64,000 bases of DNA from Bradyrhizobium barranii subsp. apii (GTDB lineage Bacteria; Pseudomonadota; Alphaproteobacteria; Rhizobiales; Xanthobacteraceae), in assembly GCF_011516635.5 (NCBI RefSeq), contig NZ_CP096255.1, positions 4,400,501 to 4,464,500 of the forward strand, read 5' to 3'. This document shows, piece by piece, positions 1-8,109 of this stretch (positions are counted from its first letter, which is position 1; each line of letters begins with the position of its first letter). The position numbers and the translations under genes were made by a program. A model generated the notes under the pieces. That model had not been told where the DNA came from and did no database searches. It saw nothing but the letters and a program-made list of their open reading frames with translations.

Positions 1-2
1 AC

Positions 3-257
3 CGGATCGACATCGAGCAGCGGGGCAATCGCGTCGCCCTGGTGTTCACCTGCGGCAGCGAGATGCGCGCCACCGAGCTGGCCGATGACTTGCTGCGGCA
101 GCTTGGCGGCGGCGCGCTCAACATCACCGTCATGGGCAGGCCGACCAGCATTGTTGAGGGGACGCATCGTGATCCAGAGCATCCGCTGGGACGGCAACGC
201 GATCACGCAGCCGGGCCTCTACACGAAACTGCCGCTTCCTGCCTACCATCGCGGTGA
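3..257 (+). CDS. hypothetical protein, 5' truncated by the window edge
   Basis: The frame is open from the first bases and ends at a TGA at 255-257. The first ~50 residues (with VALVFTCGSE and ATELADDLLRQLGG) look like real protein. The last ~30 overlap the start of the next gene and look like out-of-frame sequence, so the natural stop may have been lost or this overlap may be genuine. It sits immediately before the RecE-like nuclease of the phage-type element and is probably a small phage gene. I do not recognise a family. Confidence 0.4.
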   Translation, partial: RIDIEQRGNRVALVFTCGSEMRATELADDLLRQLGGGALNITVMGRPTSIVEGTHRDPEHPLGRQRDHAAGPLHETAASCLPSR

Positions 258-1101
258 CATCTGCGACGGCCCGAGCGTGTCCTCGACCGTGTTGCGCAAG
301 TTGTGGGACGGCAGTCCGGCACATGCCTGGGCGCACTGCGCGCTCAACCCCGCGCGGGTGGAGGAGGCCGACAACGAGGCGTTCGTCCTGGGCCGTGCCG
401 CACATCACCTGCTGACCGCCGAGATCGGCTTCGCTGACCAGTTCGTGGTGCGGCCCGAGACACTCGAAGGCGAGAAGTGGAACGGCAACCGCAAGGAGTG
501 CAAGCGCTGGCTCGCCGCAAAGAAGCGCGAGGGCCTGACCGTGGTGACCGCCGCGCAGGTCGAGGTGATCAAGGGCATGGCCATCTCGCTGGGTGCTTTC
601 CCGCTGGTGCAGGCGGGCGCGCTCAACGGCCTGATCGAGCGCAGCCTGATCTGGAAGGACAAGGAAACCGGGCTCTGGCTGAAGGCCCGGCCGGACGTGA
701 CGCCGAACGATAGCGGCGACTTCATCGACCTGAAGACCACCCCTTCCGTGCTGTACCGCGACCTGCAGTCCTCGGTCGCCACGTTCGGCTACCATCAGCA
801 GGCCGCGCTTGTCCTTGAGGGCGCGATGGCGCTGGGGCTGGAGGCCAACTCCTTCACGCTGATCTGGGTCGAGAAATCGGCGCCGTTCTGCGTGCGCGCG
901 CAGCAGCTCAAGGACGAGGACATCGCGCGCGGCATGAAGCAGAACCGCGCAGCGATGCGCACCTTCGCCGACTGCCTGTCTTCCGGTGTCTGGCCCGGTC
1001 CCGGTGATGATCGCGACGATGCCGAATACGTCGATCTTCCCGACTGGAAGCGCGCGCAGATCGATGAGCGGCTGAAATTCGAGCTGCGGGAGGCCGCATG
1101 A
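169..1101 (+). CDS. RecE-like PD-(D/E)XK exonuclease (DUF3799/exodeoxyribonuclease VIII type)
   Basis: 310 residues from a GTG start that has GAGGGG about 6 bases upstream; an upstream in-frame ATG at 85 would overlap the previous gene deeply. Motifs of the RecE/DUF3799 nuclease fold are visible in order: GRAAHHLL near residue 85, a basic KARPD segment near 180, and DLKTT near 190, which carry the acidic and lysine residues of the metal-dependent active site. Family members resect double-stranded ends 5' to 3' and hand single strands to a RecT-type annealing protein, which is encoded two genes downstream. The stop overlaps the next start (ATGA). The role in phage recombination is inferred from this pairing. 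Confidence 0.8.
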   Translation: MIQSIRWDGNAITQPGLYTKLPLPAYHRGDICDGPSVSSTVLRKLWDGSPAHAWAHCALNPARVEEADNEAFVLGRAAHHLLTAEIGFADQFVVRPETLEGEKWNGNRKECKRWLAAKKREGLTVVTAAQVEVIKGMAISLGAFPLVQAGALNGLIERSLIWKDKETGLWLKARPDVTPNDSGDFIDLKTTPSVLYRDLQSSVATFGYHQQAALVLEGAMALGLEANSFTLIWVEKSAPFCVRAQQLKDEDIARGMKQNRAAMRTFADCLSSGVWPGPGDDRDDAEYVDLPDWKRAQIDERLKFELREAA

Positions 1102-1392
1102 AAACGATCCCCGCCATTCGCGCGCGCCTGCATGAGCTGGCCGACCTCGTCGCTGATCCCGAGATCGCGGCCGAGACTCCATGTCCTGGCCGAAGAGACC
1201 AAGCGCAAACCATCGAAGCGCCCGCGCGTGAGGGCGCACAAGCCCAGGATGAGCCCGGCGGTCAGGGCCAAGATGGGCGCCTTCGCTGCCGATCCTGCGA
1301 ACCGTCATCTCGGGCTGATGGAGATCGCGGTGATGTTCGGCACCGACCACGGGCGCGTGTCGGAAGCAATCAACGGCTACAGGGACAGGTGA
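1098..1392 (+). pseudogene. small DNA-binding-type phage protein, apparently frameshifted
   Basis: The ATG overlaps the nuclease stop. Frame one reads MKTIPAIRARLHELADLVAD and then turns into low-quality sequence. A second frame starting around 1175-1180 reads HVLAEETKRKPSKRPRVRAH and ends with an HTH-like tail (LMEIAVMFGTDHGRVSEAIN). Skipping one base near 1180 joins the two into a 97-residue protein ending at the TGA at 1390-1392, directly before recT. Either the gene carries a one-base insertion or the sequence has an error there. The C-terminus resembles small phage HTH proteins; the function is unknown. Confidence 0.5.
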
Positions 1393-1393
1393 C

Positions 1394-2326
1394 ATGAGCG
1401 ATCAATCGTTTCCGGGCGACCGCCCGATGGATGCCGACCGCGTGACGCGGCGCGATCTGGCCGAGGGCAAGGTCGAGAAGGTGCTTTCCGACCGCACCTC
1501 CCAGGTGCCAATCGCGGACTTCGGCTTCGACTTCACCAACGCAATGCAGATCGCGGAGGCGGCGAAGATCATGGCGACCGCAGGTCCGATGCTGCCGGAA
1601 TGGCTGCGTGGCAACGTTGGCGGATGCTGGGGCATCATCGTCCGCGCGATCGAGCTGAACATCTCGCCGCTCACCCTGGCCAACTGGACCTATCTCGGCA
1701 AGGACGGTCGCGTCGCCTATGAGAGCCAGTTCTACCATGCCGTGATCGAGGCGAAGGCGCCGCTGAAGGAACGGCTGCAGTACGAGATCATTGGCACTGG
1801 CGACGATCGCACGTGCCGTGTGTGGGGCGTCTTCAGGGGCGAGACCATCGTGCGCGAGATCACCAGCGAGCGGCTGGGCGACCTGCGGCCGGGAACGAAT
1901 GAGCGCGGCCAGATCAAGGGCTCGCCGCTGTGGGTGCGCAAGCCCGATGTGCAGATGTTCTACGACACCTGTCGCGATTGGTGCCGCATTTTCTGCCCGG
2001 ACATTCTCGGCGGCGTCTACGCGCGTGGCGAGGTCGAGGAGAGCGAGGGCGTCGCAGAGCCGATGAAGGACGTGAGCCGCGACACCTCGCCGAAGCTGCG
2101 CGAGCGGCTGCGCGGCCCGACCGGCGAGGGCTTCGACAAGAGTTCGATCGAGGAGGCGATTGCAGCCGCGACGCCTGCCGATCCCAAGAGGTCCAGCAAG
2201 GGTGATGCCTCTGGACCGGCGGATGTCGCTGCATCCGCCGAGACCGCGTCGTCGTCAGACCTGCCCCCCGGCCCACCTGACGGCGGCGCGGTCGCCCTGG
2301 CATCCCAAGAAGCGGGAGGCGGCTGA
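1394..2326 (+). CDS. recT: RecT-family single-strand DNA annealing protein
   Basis: 310 residues; ATG preceded by GGTGAC. The core (about residues 45-215) has the RecT pattern: a MATAGPMLPEWLRGN segment, WGIIVRAIELNISPL, GRVAYESQFYHAVIEA, a central WGVFRG strand, then PLWVRKPDVQMFYDTCRDWCR and PDILGGVY. Family members coat single-stranded DNA and promote annealing and strand invasion, working with a RecE-type exonuclease such as the one at 169-1101. The last ~90 residues are an Ala/Ser/Pro-rich, probably disordered tail, as in many RecT proteins. The stop overlaps the next ATG, so the module is one translationally coupled operon. Confidence 0.9.
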   Translation: MSDQSFPGDRPMDADRVTRRDLAEGKVEKVLSDRTSQVPIADFGFDFTNAMQIAEAAKIMATAGPMLPEWLRGNVGGCWGIIVRAIELNISPLTLANWTYLGKDGRVAYESQFYHAVIEAKAPLKERLQYEIIGTGDDRTCRVWGVFRGETIVREITSERLGDLRPGTNERGQIKGSPLWVRKPDVQMFYDTCRDWCRIFCPDILGGVYARGEVEESEGVAEPMKDVSRDTSPKLRERLRGPTGEGFDKSSIEEAIAAATPADPKRSSKGDASGPADVAASAETASSSDLPPGPPDGGAVALASQEAGGG

Positions 2327-2502
2327 TGACGATGCCTTGTCCCTGCGGGAACGGGCTCGACAGCGCGTGGCAGTTCGACGCGCGCGGCATCGAGCTTTGC
2401 CGCACCTGCCCGAAGTGCCATCGCGAGAAGATGCACCGTTACCGTCCCGACGTTCTGAGCGACCCGAGCTACGCCGCCGAAGAACCGATCGAGGGGGAGT
2501 GA
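2326..2502 (+). CDS. small Cys-rich zinc-finger-like phage protein
   Basis: 58 residues, starting inside the recT stop codon (TGATG). It begins MTMPCPCGNG and has a CRTCPKCHREKMH segment, giving CxC and CxxC/CxxCH ligand sets that could bind zinc. Its stop overlaps the start of the next gene (TGATG), so recT and the two following genes are coupled. Similar short Cys-rich proteins occur next to recT in rhizobial prophages; a specific function is not known. Confidence 0.65.
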   Translation: MTMPCPCGNGLDSAWQFDARGIELCRTCPKCHREKMHRYRPDVLSDPSYAAEEPIEGE

Positions 2503-2654
2503 TGAGAGTGGAGCTGGAGCGCATCACCTGCGACGGCCAGCGCAGCGTGCGCGCCGTCGCCAACGACATCGTCCGGCAGCCAGAGACCCTGCGCCAGTGG
2601 ATCAAGATGCTGCAGCTCGCCGAGCGCTGGCTGCGCGAAGGCAAACCACAATGA
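2502..2654 (+). CDS. small hypothetical protein, HTH-like
   Basis: 50 residues, coupled to the preceding gene by a TGATG overlap, beginning MRVELERITCDGQRSVRAVA. The ANDIVRQPETLRQWIKML stretch has the spacing of a helix-turn-helix (transposase/Xre-like recognition segment). It is part of the phage-type operon and ends 10 bases before the next ATG. Function unknown. Confidence 0.55.
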   Translation: MRVELERITCDGQRSVRAVANDIVRQPETLRQWIKMLQLAERWLREGKPQ

Positions 2655-2664
2655 GGAGGAGCCC

Positions 2665-2919
2665 ATGACGACTAAAGACTTCCGGTTCACCGAAGTGGTG
2701 CAGCAGGCATCGCAGTACATCGAGGCCGGACACACCGTGCATCAGAAATTCACCTGCCACCGCTGCGGGTCTCGCCAGACCATGGATGTGCCGAACAAGT
2801 TCTTCCTGGCCGGGAAGTGCGAGGAGTGCGGCGCCGTCACCGACATCCAGGCGCGCGGCTGCAACTACGTGCTCGTGACCGGTGTCAACAAGGGCTTTTC
2901 CGCCGAGACCATCCAGTAA
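2665..2919 (+). CDS. small zinc-ribbon protein
   Basis: 84 residues behind a strong AGGAGG site. Two CxxC knuckles (CHRCGS near residue 33 and CEECGA near 53), separated by about 16 residues, form a zinc ribbon of the type seen in small phage and regulatory proteins. It probably binds one zinc ion; a nucleic-acid or protein partner cannot be named. It continues the co-directional phage cluster. Confidence 0.7.
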   Translation: MTTKDFRFTEVVQQASQYIEAGHTVHQKFTCHRCGSRQTMDVPNKFFLAGKCEECGAVTDIQARGCNYVLVTGVNKGFSAETIQ

Positions 2920-2932
2920 GGGGGGATCGCCA

Positions 2933-3271
2933 ATGGTGGAGATCATCGATACGTCCAACGTCGTGCCGATTTCGCCGATGACGCCGCGCGCGCTGCGCCG
3001 TGCGATCTCGGAGGAGGTCGCGATCGCGTATGGCGTTGATCCAAAGCTGATCGAGAACGGCAACCGCACGCTGCAGGTCGTTGATGCCCGCGCCGAAGTC
3101 GCGAGGCGCCTGCGTGCCATGGGAATGTCGGAGCAGCGCGTCGCGGATGTGATGCACATCCAGCTCAAGACCGCGCGGAGCTATCTCGGCACGTTGGCCA
3201 CGCGCCCCTGCCGTGCGCGCTACGATTTTTCGACGTTCAAAACAGGAGCCAATGATGCAACGGACCGCTGA
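2933..3271 (+). CDS. HTH-domain protein, DnaA-C-like or sigma-region-4-like
   Basis: 112 residues from the ATG at 2933, preceded by a GGGGGGAT purine run; an earlier in-frame ATG at 2882 lies inside the previous gene. Residues ~40-95 contain ARAEVARRLRAMGMSEQRVA followed by DVMHIQLKTARSYL, a clear helix-turn-helix. The upstream VAIAYGVDPKLI segment recalls the DnaA C-terminal domain or phage replication regulators. A DNA-binding role in the element's regulation or replication is inferred. The 3' end overlaps the next gene by 20 bases. Confidence 0.6.
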   Translation: MVEIIDTSNVVPISPMTPRALRRAISEEVAIAYGVDPKLIENGNRTLQVVDARAEVARRLRAMGMSEQRVADVMHIQLKTARSYLGTLATRPCRARYDFSTFKTGANDATDR

Positions 3272-3662
3272 GACACTTCCCGAGATGAGGCTGAACGGCG
3301 AGGCGATGCGTGGCGCACCGCAAGAGCAGGCAGCGGAGACCCACGACGCGCACCAGGGGCATGTCGAGCCGCCCGCCTATGGCGACAGCTCGCGCGATGC
3401 GATCAAGGCGATCGTCGTTGGCATGAGCGAGCAGAACGGCAATTCGCTCGCCGCGCTCCGCGCCGAGCTGGATGAGATGGAGCAGCTCATGCTGATCAGC
3501 GCGGCGAAGGTGCAGCATGAGATCGACGGGCATGCCTCGATCTGCCGCTACGTTCACAACGAGACCGAGCGCCTGCATGGGCTCGTCGCGAAGATGCGGC
3601 AGCAGCAGAGCGAGATCGTGCACGTCACCGATGGTGGCGAGCGCGCAAGGGCTTCGGCGTAA
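3252..3662 (+). CDS. hypothetical protein, predicted coiled coil
   Basis: 136 residues from an ATGATG start preceded by AGGAGCC. The N-terminal third is Glu/Gln/Ala-rich and likely disordered. Residues 60-125 (LAALRAELDEMEQLMLISA and onward, with ERLHGLVAKMRQQQ) suggest an amphipathic or coiled-coil helix. It is the last gene of the phage-type run. About 280 bases without a convincing gene follow before the AlpA-like gene. Function unknown. Confidence 0.55.
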   Translation: MMQRTAETLPEMRLNGEAMRGAPQEQAAETHDAHQGHVEPPAYGDSSRDAIKAIVVGMSEQNGNSLAALRAELDEMEQLMLISAAKVQHEIDGHASICRYVHNETERLHGLVAKMRQQQSEIVHVTDGGERARASA

Positions 3663-3940
3663 GGCTTCGACCCGATCTGGCCGGGGTGCCGAAGAAGGGC
3701 CAGACGCTGCCCAGCAGGCAGGTGGTGGCGGGACAGAAACAACGGCCTGCAGCCCAGTGACGGCGGCAAACCGGGCACGGGCAGGGGGGCCACGGCGGCG
3801 AATTTCTGGACGAGCCCGCCACCGTGGCGCCTACACGAAAAAGCACCGTTAAATCACTGAAATTGTTGGCGAAAGAAGTCGACAATGGAGCCTATCTCAG
3901 GTGGTCCAGGGGTGCAAATTCTAGTAAAAAGGAGGGGCGG

Positions 3941-4228
3941 ATGGGGCAAAAACTGGCGGATGGTCTGTCATACCCACCGCGCGCCATGCGGGCAGAGCAA
4001 GCAGCGGCTTATCTCTCAATCTCGACCAGATTTTTCTACGAGCTGGTCGAGGCCGAGAAGATGCCGCCGCCAGTGAAGCTGGGGAGCGCTTCGCTGTGGG
4101 ACCGCCGCGAGCTGGATGCGGCCTTCGACAATTTGAAGGACGAACCGGGGAGCGGCTCATCTTTGCTCCGACGCCTGCGAGAACTGGAGCAAGCGAATGT
4201 TGCAAAAGGTCGATACCGAGAGGACTGA
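3941..4228 (+). CDS. AlpA-family/excisionase-like winged HTH regulator
   Basis: 95 residues; the ATG at 3941 has an ideal AAAGGAGG site, which decides this start over GTG at 3824. Residues 15-65 show the AlpA/MerR-like pattern: MRAEQAAAYLSIS, a turn, FYELVEAEKMPPPVKLG, then LWDRRELDAA. Family members act as recombination directionality factors or control the neighbouring integrase. The gene overlaps the integrase start by 32 bases, the usual excisionase-integrase arrangement. DNA binding is well supported; the excisionase role is inferred. Confidence 0.8.
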   Translation: MGQKLADGLSYPPRAMRAEQAAAYLSISTRFFYELVEAEKMPPPVKLGSASLWDRRELDAAFDNLKDEPGSGSSLLRRLRELEQANVAKGRYRED

Positions 4229-5414
4229 ATTCCTCTCCCGAAAGGTCGCCAAGGGGCGGCCTTATTTGTATTTCCGGATGCCGAGGGAGTTCGGCGGCGC
4301 GCTTCTGCCCCTGCCGGTCGATGAAGGTTCGAAGGAGTTTGCGTGGCAATACGACGCCTGCCTCGCCAAGCTGCGGAAACGGCAAGTCGACGCCAACCCG
4401 CCCGAGCCGCCGAAGCCCCGACCGAAGCTGGCCCGATTTCCTGACGGCAGCATCGGCAGGGCGATCGAATTGTACCGCGCCTCCAATGCCTTCAAAGACC
4501 TGAAGCCCAGCACGCAGCACCTCTATATCGGGCGTCTGGACAAGATCAAGGAGCAGATCGGCGCCGATCCCTTGCGGGAGGTGGACCGCGACGCGGCCGA
4601 GCGGTTCGCCGAGCTAATCTATGACGAGAGCGGCAGCGCGCAGATGTCGGACCTCTACGTCACGTTGCTCGGCAATATCTGGAAGTGCGTGCGCAAGGAC
4701 GAGCAGTTCGGCATCCGCAAGCTGCCGAACCCGACGATCGAGATCGAGCGAAAGCACCGCGAGAGCGACAACCAGCCGCATCTGCGCTGGCCCGACGAGC
4801 TAAACGACCGGTTTGACGACACCGCCCCCGCCAACCTCGTGCTGGCGCGGCAGGTGCTGCACTTCACCGTCCAGCGCGGCGGGGATGCCGTCCGGATGAA
4901 GTGGACGGACTACGATGGCAAGGGCGTCAAGGTCTGGCCGGAAAAGACCACGAAGAAGGGTCGGGTGGTGGAGCCCAACTATCACCTCTTGCCGAGGGTG
5001 CTGATCCGGGCCCTGGACGCGGCGAAGAAAACGGCCACGTCGGACCACATTCTCGTCAATGTCCATGGGAACCGGTGGGCGACGCGGCGGTCACTCGCCC
5101 AATCGATCAAGGCGCATCTGGTCAAGATCGGTGCGCGCAAGCCGAAGCAGAAGAAAGGCTACACCGCGCACGGCCTGCGCCATACCGGCGCGTCCGAGGC
5201 GGCGGAACTGCCGGGCGCCAGCCTGAAGGGCATCCAGTCGCTGACCGGTCACAAGTCTGACCGCCAGCCCCTGTGGTACATCGAACAGGCCGACCAGAAG
5301 AAGGTCAACGCCGCGATGGTCGCCGCGTGGAGCGACGAGCTGGACCGGAAGGAAGCCGAACGGGAGAAGCGGCGCCGGGCCCAGCGGAAGGCGTTGCTGA
5401 AAGTCGTCAGATAA
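4197..5414 (+). CDS. tyrosine recombinase/phage integrase
   Basis: 405 residues with GGAG seven bases before the ATG. The N-terminal half holds an SAM-like core-binding domain (about 90-190, including STQHLYIGRLDKIKEQIGAD). The C-terminal catalytic domain shows the tyrosine-recombinase residues: R227 in HFTVQRGGD, H325 and R328 in HGLRH, H352 in LTGHKSD and the nucleophile Y361 in LWYIEQ. It catalyses integration and, with a directionality factor, excision of the element whose genes lie upstream. Integrases usually lie beside an attachment site, so the element boundary is expected just downstream, where an IS has since landed. It lies only about 130 bases before that IS. Confidence 0.92.
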   Translation: MLQKVDTERTEFLSRKVAKGRPYLYFRMPREFGGALLPLPVDEGSKEFAWQYDACLAKLRKRQVDANPPEPPKPRPKLARFPDGSIGRAIELYRASNAFKDLKPSTQHLYIGRLDKIKEQIGADPLREVDRDAAERFAELIYDESGSAQMSDLYVTLLGNIWKCVRKDEQFGIRKLPNPTIEIERKHRESDNQPHLRWPDELNDRFDDTAPANLVLARQVLHFTVQRGGDAVRMKWTDYDGKGVKVWPEKTTKKGRVVEPNYHLLPRVLIRALDAAKKTATSDHILVNVHGNRWATRRSLAQSIKAHLVKIGARKPKQKKGYTAHGLRHTGASEAAELPGASLKGIQSLTGHKSDRQPLWYIEQADQKKVNAAMVAAWSDELDRKEAEREKRRRAQRKALLKVVR

Positions 5415-5546
5415 TCCGAAGAACGTTGCAGAAACGAGCCGAGAACGGCGCGGTGGAAAACTACCCCCATCACGTGGAAAACCCCGTGGGAAACCATTCA
5501 AATCATTCGATTAGTTCTTAACGAGAGGTTTACGAGGGCGGCCTTA
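5415..5546 (+). other. probable element/chromosome junction region
   Basis: 132 bases between the integrase stop and the IS5-family element. No open gene is convincing and no tRNA or tRNA 3' fragment is visible. Two GTGGAAAAC and GTGGGAAACC-type short repeats occur near 5452-5495. An attachment site probably lies here or just beyond the IS, but its core cannot be identified without the other end of the element, which is outside the window. Bases 5544-5546 (TTA) are the left target duplication of the IS. Confidence 0.3.
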
Positions 5547-6482
5547 GTGTCTGTTCCAAAACATGTTGAGTCGAATGAATCGGTTGTGATTCAAGGTGAG
5601 CGGCCTGATTCGATGGGGACGCGCCGCCAATGTGGACTACCGAGAACCGTGCACGCTACGACCGCAGCCGCCTGCGCTATCCGAGCGACTTGACCGACGA
5701 GGAGTGGGCGCTGATCGCGCCTCGCATCCCGCCGGCCAAGCGCGGCGGCAACAAGCGTACGGTGGACCTGCGCGAGATTGCCAACGGGCTGATGTACATC
5801 CTGAGCACAGGTTGCCAGTGGCGCGCGATCCCCAAGGACCTGCCGCCGCGCTCGACGCTGTATGGCTACTTCGATCTGTGGAGCTGGAACGGCACGCTCG
5901 ATAAAATTCATCACGCCCTCTATGTCGAATGTCGCGAAAGGGCCGAGCGCGAGGCTTCTCCCACCGCCGCCATCATCGATAGCCAGAGCGTGAAAAGCGC
6001 TGAAAAAGGGGGCCTCATGATCTCCATGGCTACGACGCGGGCAAGAAGATCAAGGGCAAGAAGCGGCACATTCTCGTCGACACGCAAGGCCTCTTGATGC
6101 ACGCCATCGTGCATGCGGCGGACATCCAGGATCGCGACGGCGGCGTGCTCCTGATGGCAACGTTGTTCGGCCTCTATCCCTTTCTTCTGAAGCTCTACGC
6201 CGACGGCGGATATCAAGGGCCACATTTCCAGAAGGGGCTGCGTAGCGCTCTGAAGCGCGTGAACCTCGAAATCGTCAAACGCTCCGATCAGGCTCACCGT
6301 TTCGTCGTCTTGCCCAAACGCTGGATCGTCGAGCGTACCTTTGCCTGGCTCGGGCGATGCCGAAGACTGTCCAAAGATTGGGAATGCTTCAATCACAGGG
6401 CGCTCGCCTTTCTCAAGCTGGCCTCCATCCGACTCATGCTGCGAAAGCTATGCAATCCAAGGTAATCTTTCCGGACAGACTC
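5547..6482 (+). mobile_element. IS5-family insertion sequence, copy 1 (936 bp)
   Basis: One of five 936-bp copies whose transposase reading frames translate identically. Ends are GTGTCTGTTCC and, inverted, GAGTCTGTCCG (8 of 11 match). A 3-bp TTA target duplication flanks it at 5544-5546 and 6483-6485, fitting the TNA target of the IS1031/IS427-like groups. It separates the integrated phage-like element from fliK; the IS ends only 34 bases before the fliK ATG, so the native upstream region of fliK has been displaced. Confidence 0.92.
5630..6465 (+). CDS. IS5-family transposase made by -1 frameshift (copy 1)
   Basis: Two overlapping frames, 5630-6097 and one running to 6465, join by a -1 shift at an A5G5 run (6003-6012) into a 278-residue DDE transposase. 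The N-terminal DUF4096-type part reads YPSDLTDEEWALIAPRIPPA. The catalytic acids lie in IIDSQSVK, YADGGYQG and WIVERTFAW. After the shift the protein continues GGPHDLHGYDAGKKIKGKK, as expected for this family. All five copies share the shift site, so it is likely programmed rather than mutational. Confidence 0.88.
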
Positions 6483-6516
6483 TTAGGGTGGGGCCAGCAT
6501 TCCCTGGGCCCCTGAA

Positions 6517-8109
6517 ATGCCAACGCCGATAAGCTCGATCGTTCCGGTCAGTCCCGCCAGCCCCGTGGCTGATGCGGCGACGCCCGATCTTGTGCTCCAG
6601 GCCGGCAGCGTCGTGGACGCAAGGGTCGTCAGCGTGATGGCCGACAATCTGGTGCGGATCGCAATCGCCAATCTGTCGATGGATGTGATGTCCGAGGTGT
6701 CGCTGACACCGGGGCAAAATCTCCAGCTCGCAGTGTCGCAGAACGACGGCACCATCAGGCTCGCCATCATGAACGGGGCAGGCGAGGCGACGGCGGACCA
6801 GATCACGCTGACGCCGCGGGCGGCTTCGCTCGTGGACAGCCCGTCGCTCGCGCCATCTGCGACCACCGCGCGCAACACGCTGACGCCGTTGGAGCAGGTC
6901 GCCGTCACCGTGGCTTCGGCCGAGGCGGTCACGAAACAGGGCAGCCAGGCGCCGTTGTTCGCCAATCTCGCCTCCGTCGTCACCGGCAGCGATCTGCCGG
7001 TGGGACTGAAGCAGGCGGTGCTGGACGTGCTGGCGCAGCAGACGCCGCTCAACACCGCCCTCGACGGCGGCGATATCGAATCCGCCTTCCAGAAGTCCGG
7101 TCTGTTTCTCGAGGCCTCGCTCGCCGCAGGTACAACGCCGTCCTCCGGCGCGATGCCGGACCTGAAGGCCGCGCTGCTAGTGCTGCGCCAGACATTGGCC
7201 ACGCTCGAGACCGCCGCGCCACAGGCGCAAGGCGCCGCGATCGCTACGGCGGGGAAACCGCAGGTCGCCGCCGTGCCGGCTCAGGCTGCATCGCCGTCAA
7301 CCGAGCTCGATATGGCCCAACAGCCGCAGATGCCGCGCAGCGCCAATCTCCCAGCCGCTGTGCTCGCCGACATCGCCGGCGGCGCTCCGCAGGCCGCGAT
7401 GCCGCGAACCATGTCCGCCGGCCTTGCCGCGGCCCTCCTTCAAGAGGTCACGCAAAACCTGCCGCGCATGATCGGCAACGTGCCGGGCTCCAACAAGGCC
7501 GTGCCGGATGGCCATCTCTTCGAGGCCGCGGCGCGCGCGACACCGCCGCCGTTCCGCGGCGCGCTGCCGGCGCCGCAGGCGATCGCCTCGCCATCGCTCG
7601 CGCCGGATACACCGCTCTCCACAACGGTGCACCGCCTGCTCGACGACACCGATGCCGCGATCGCACGTCAAACGCTGCTCCAGGTCGCCTCGCTGCCTGA
7701 TCGCACCGATGCCAGCGGTCACCGCATCGACCCGACCGTGCCGCAGTGGAATTTCGAGATTCCCTTTGCGACCCCGCAGGGCACCGCGATGGCGCAATTC
7801 GAGATCTCGCGCGATGGCGGTAATGAGTCCTCTGATCCCGCCAAGCGCGCCTGGCGCGCGCGCTTCACGCTCAATGTCGAGCCGGCCGGCCCCGTGCATG
7901 CGCTGATCACGCTCAACAGCGACAAGACTTTTGTGCGGATGTGGGCGGAGCGGCCCGCGACCGCGCAGCAGCTCCGCGCCGGCATCGGCGAGCTCAATCA
8001 GGCCCTGACGCGCGCCGAGCTCAAGCCCGGCGACATCCTGGTGCGCGACGGCACGCCGCCGCAGCCGGCGCCGGCCCGCGCCGGCCACTTCCTGGATCGC
8101 GCCACATGA
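6517..8109 (+). CDS. fliK: flagellar hook-length control protein FliK-like
   Basis: 530 residues. The long Ala/Pro/Gln-rich, low-complexity N-terminal and middle region and a conserved C-terminal domain (about 400-510, with WNFEIPFATPQGTAMAQFEI, a beta-rich core and FVRMWAERPATAQQLRAGIG) match the FliK/Flg_hook layout. FliK is exported by the flagellar type III apparatus, measures hook length and triggers the substrate switch through the FlhB C-terminus. The next gene, coupled by an ATGA overlap, encodes exactly such an FlhB-tail domain. The start is close to the IS end, with no strong ribosome site visible. Confidence 0.75.
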   Translation: MPTPISSIVPVSPASPVADAATPDLVLQAGSVVDARVVSVMADNLVRIAIANLSMDVMSEVSLTPGQNLQLAVSQNDGTIRLAIMNGAGEATADQITLTPRAASLVDSPSLAPSATTARNTLTPLEQVAVTVASAEAVTKQGSQAPLFANLASVVTGSDLPVGLKQAVLDVLAQQTPLNTALDGGDIESAFQKSGLFLEASLAAGTTPSSGAMPDLKAALLVLRQTLATLETAAPQAQGAAIATAGKPQVAAVPAQAASPSTELDMAQQPQMPRSANLPAAVLADIAGGAPQAAMPRTMSAGLAAALLQEVTQNLPRMIGNVPGSNKAVPDGHLFEAAARATPPPFRGALPAPQAIASPSLAPDTPLSTTVHRLLDDTDAAIARQTLLQVASLPDRTDASGHRIDPTVPQWNFEIPFATPQGTAMAQFEISRDGGNESSDPAKRAWRARFTLNVEPAGPVHALITLNSDKTFVRMWAERPATAQQLRAGIGELNQALTRAELKPGDILVRDGTPPQPAPARAGHFLDRAT

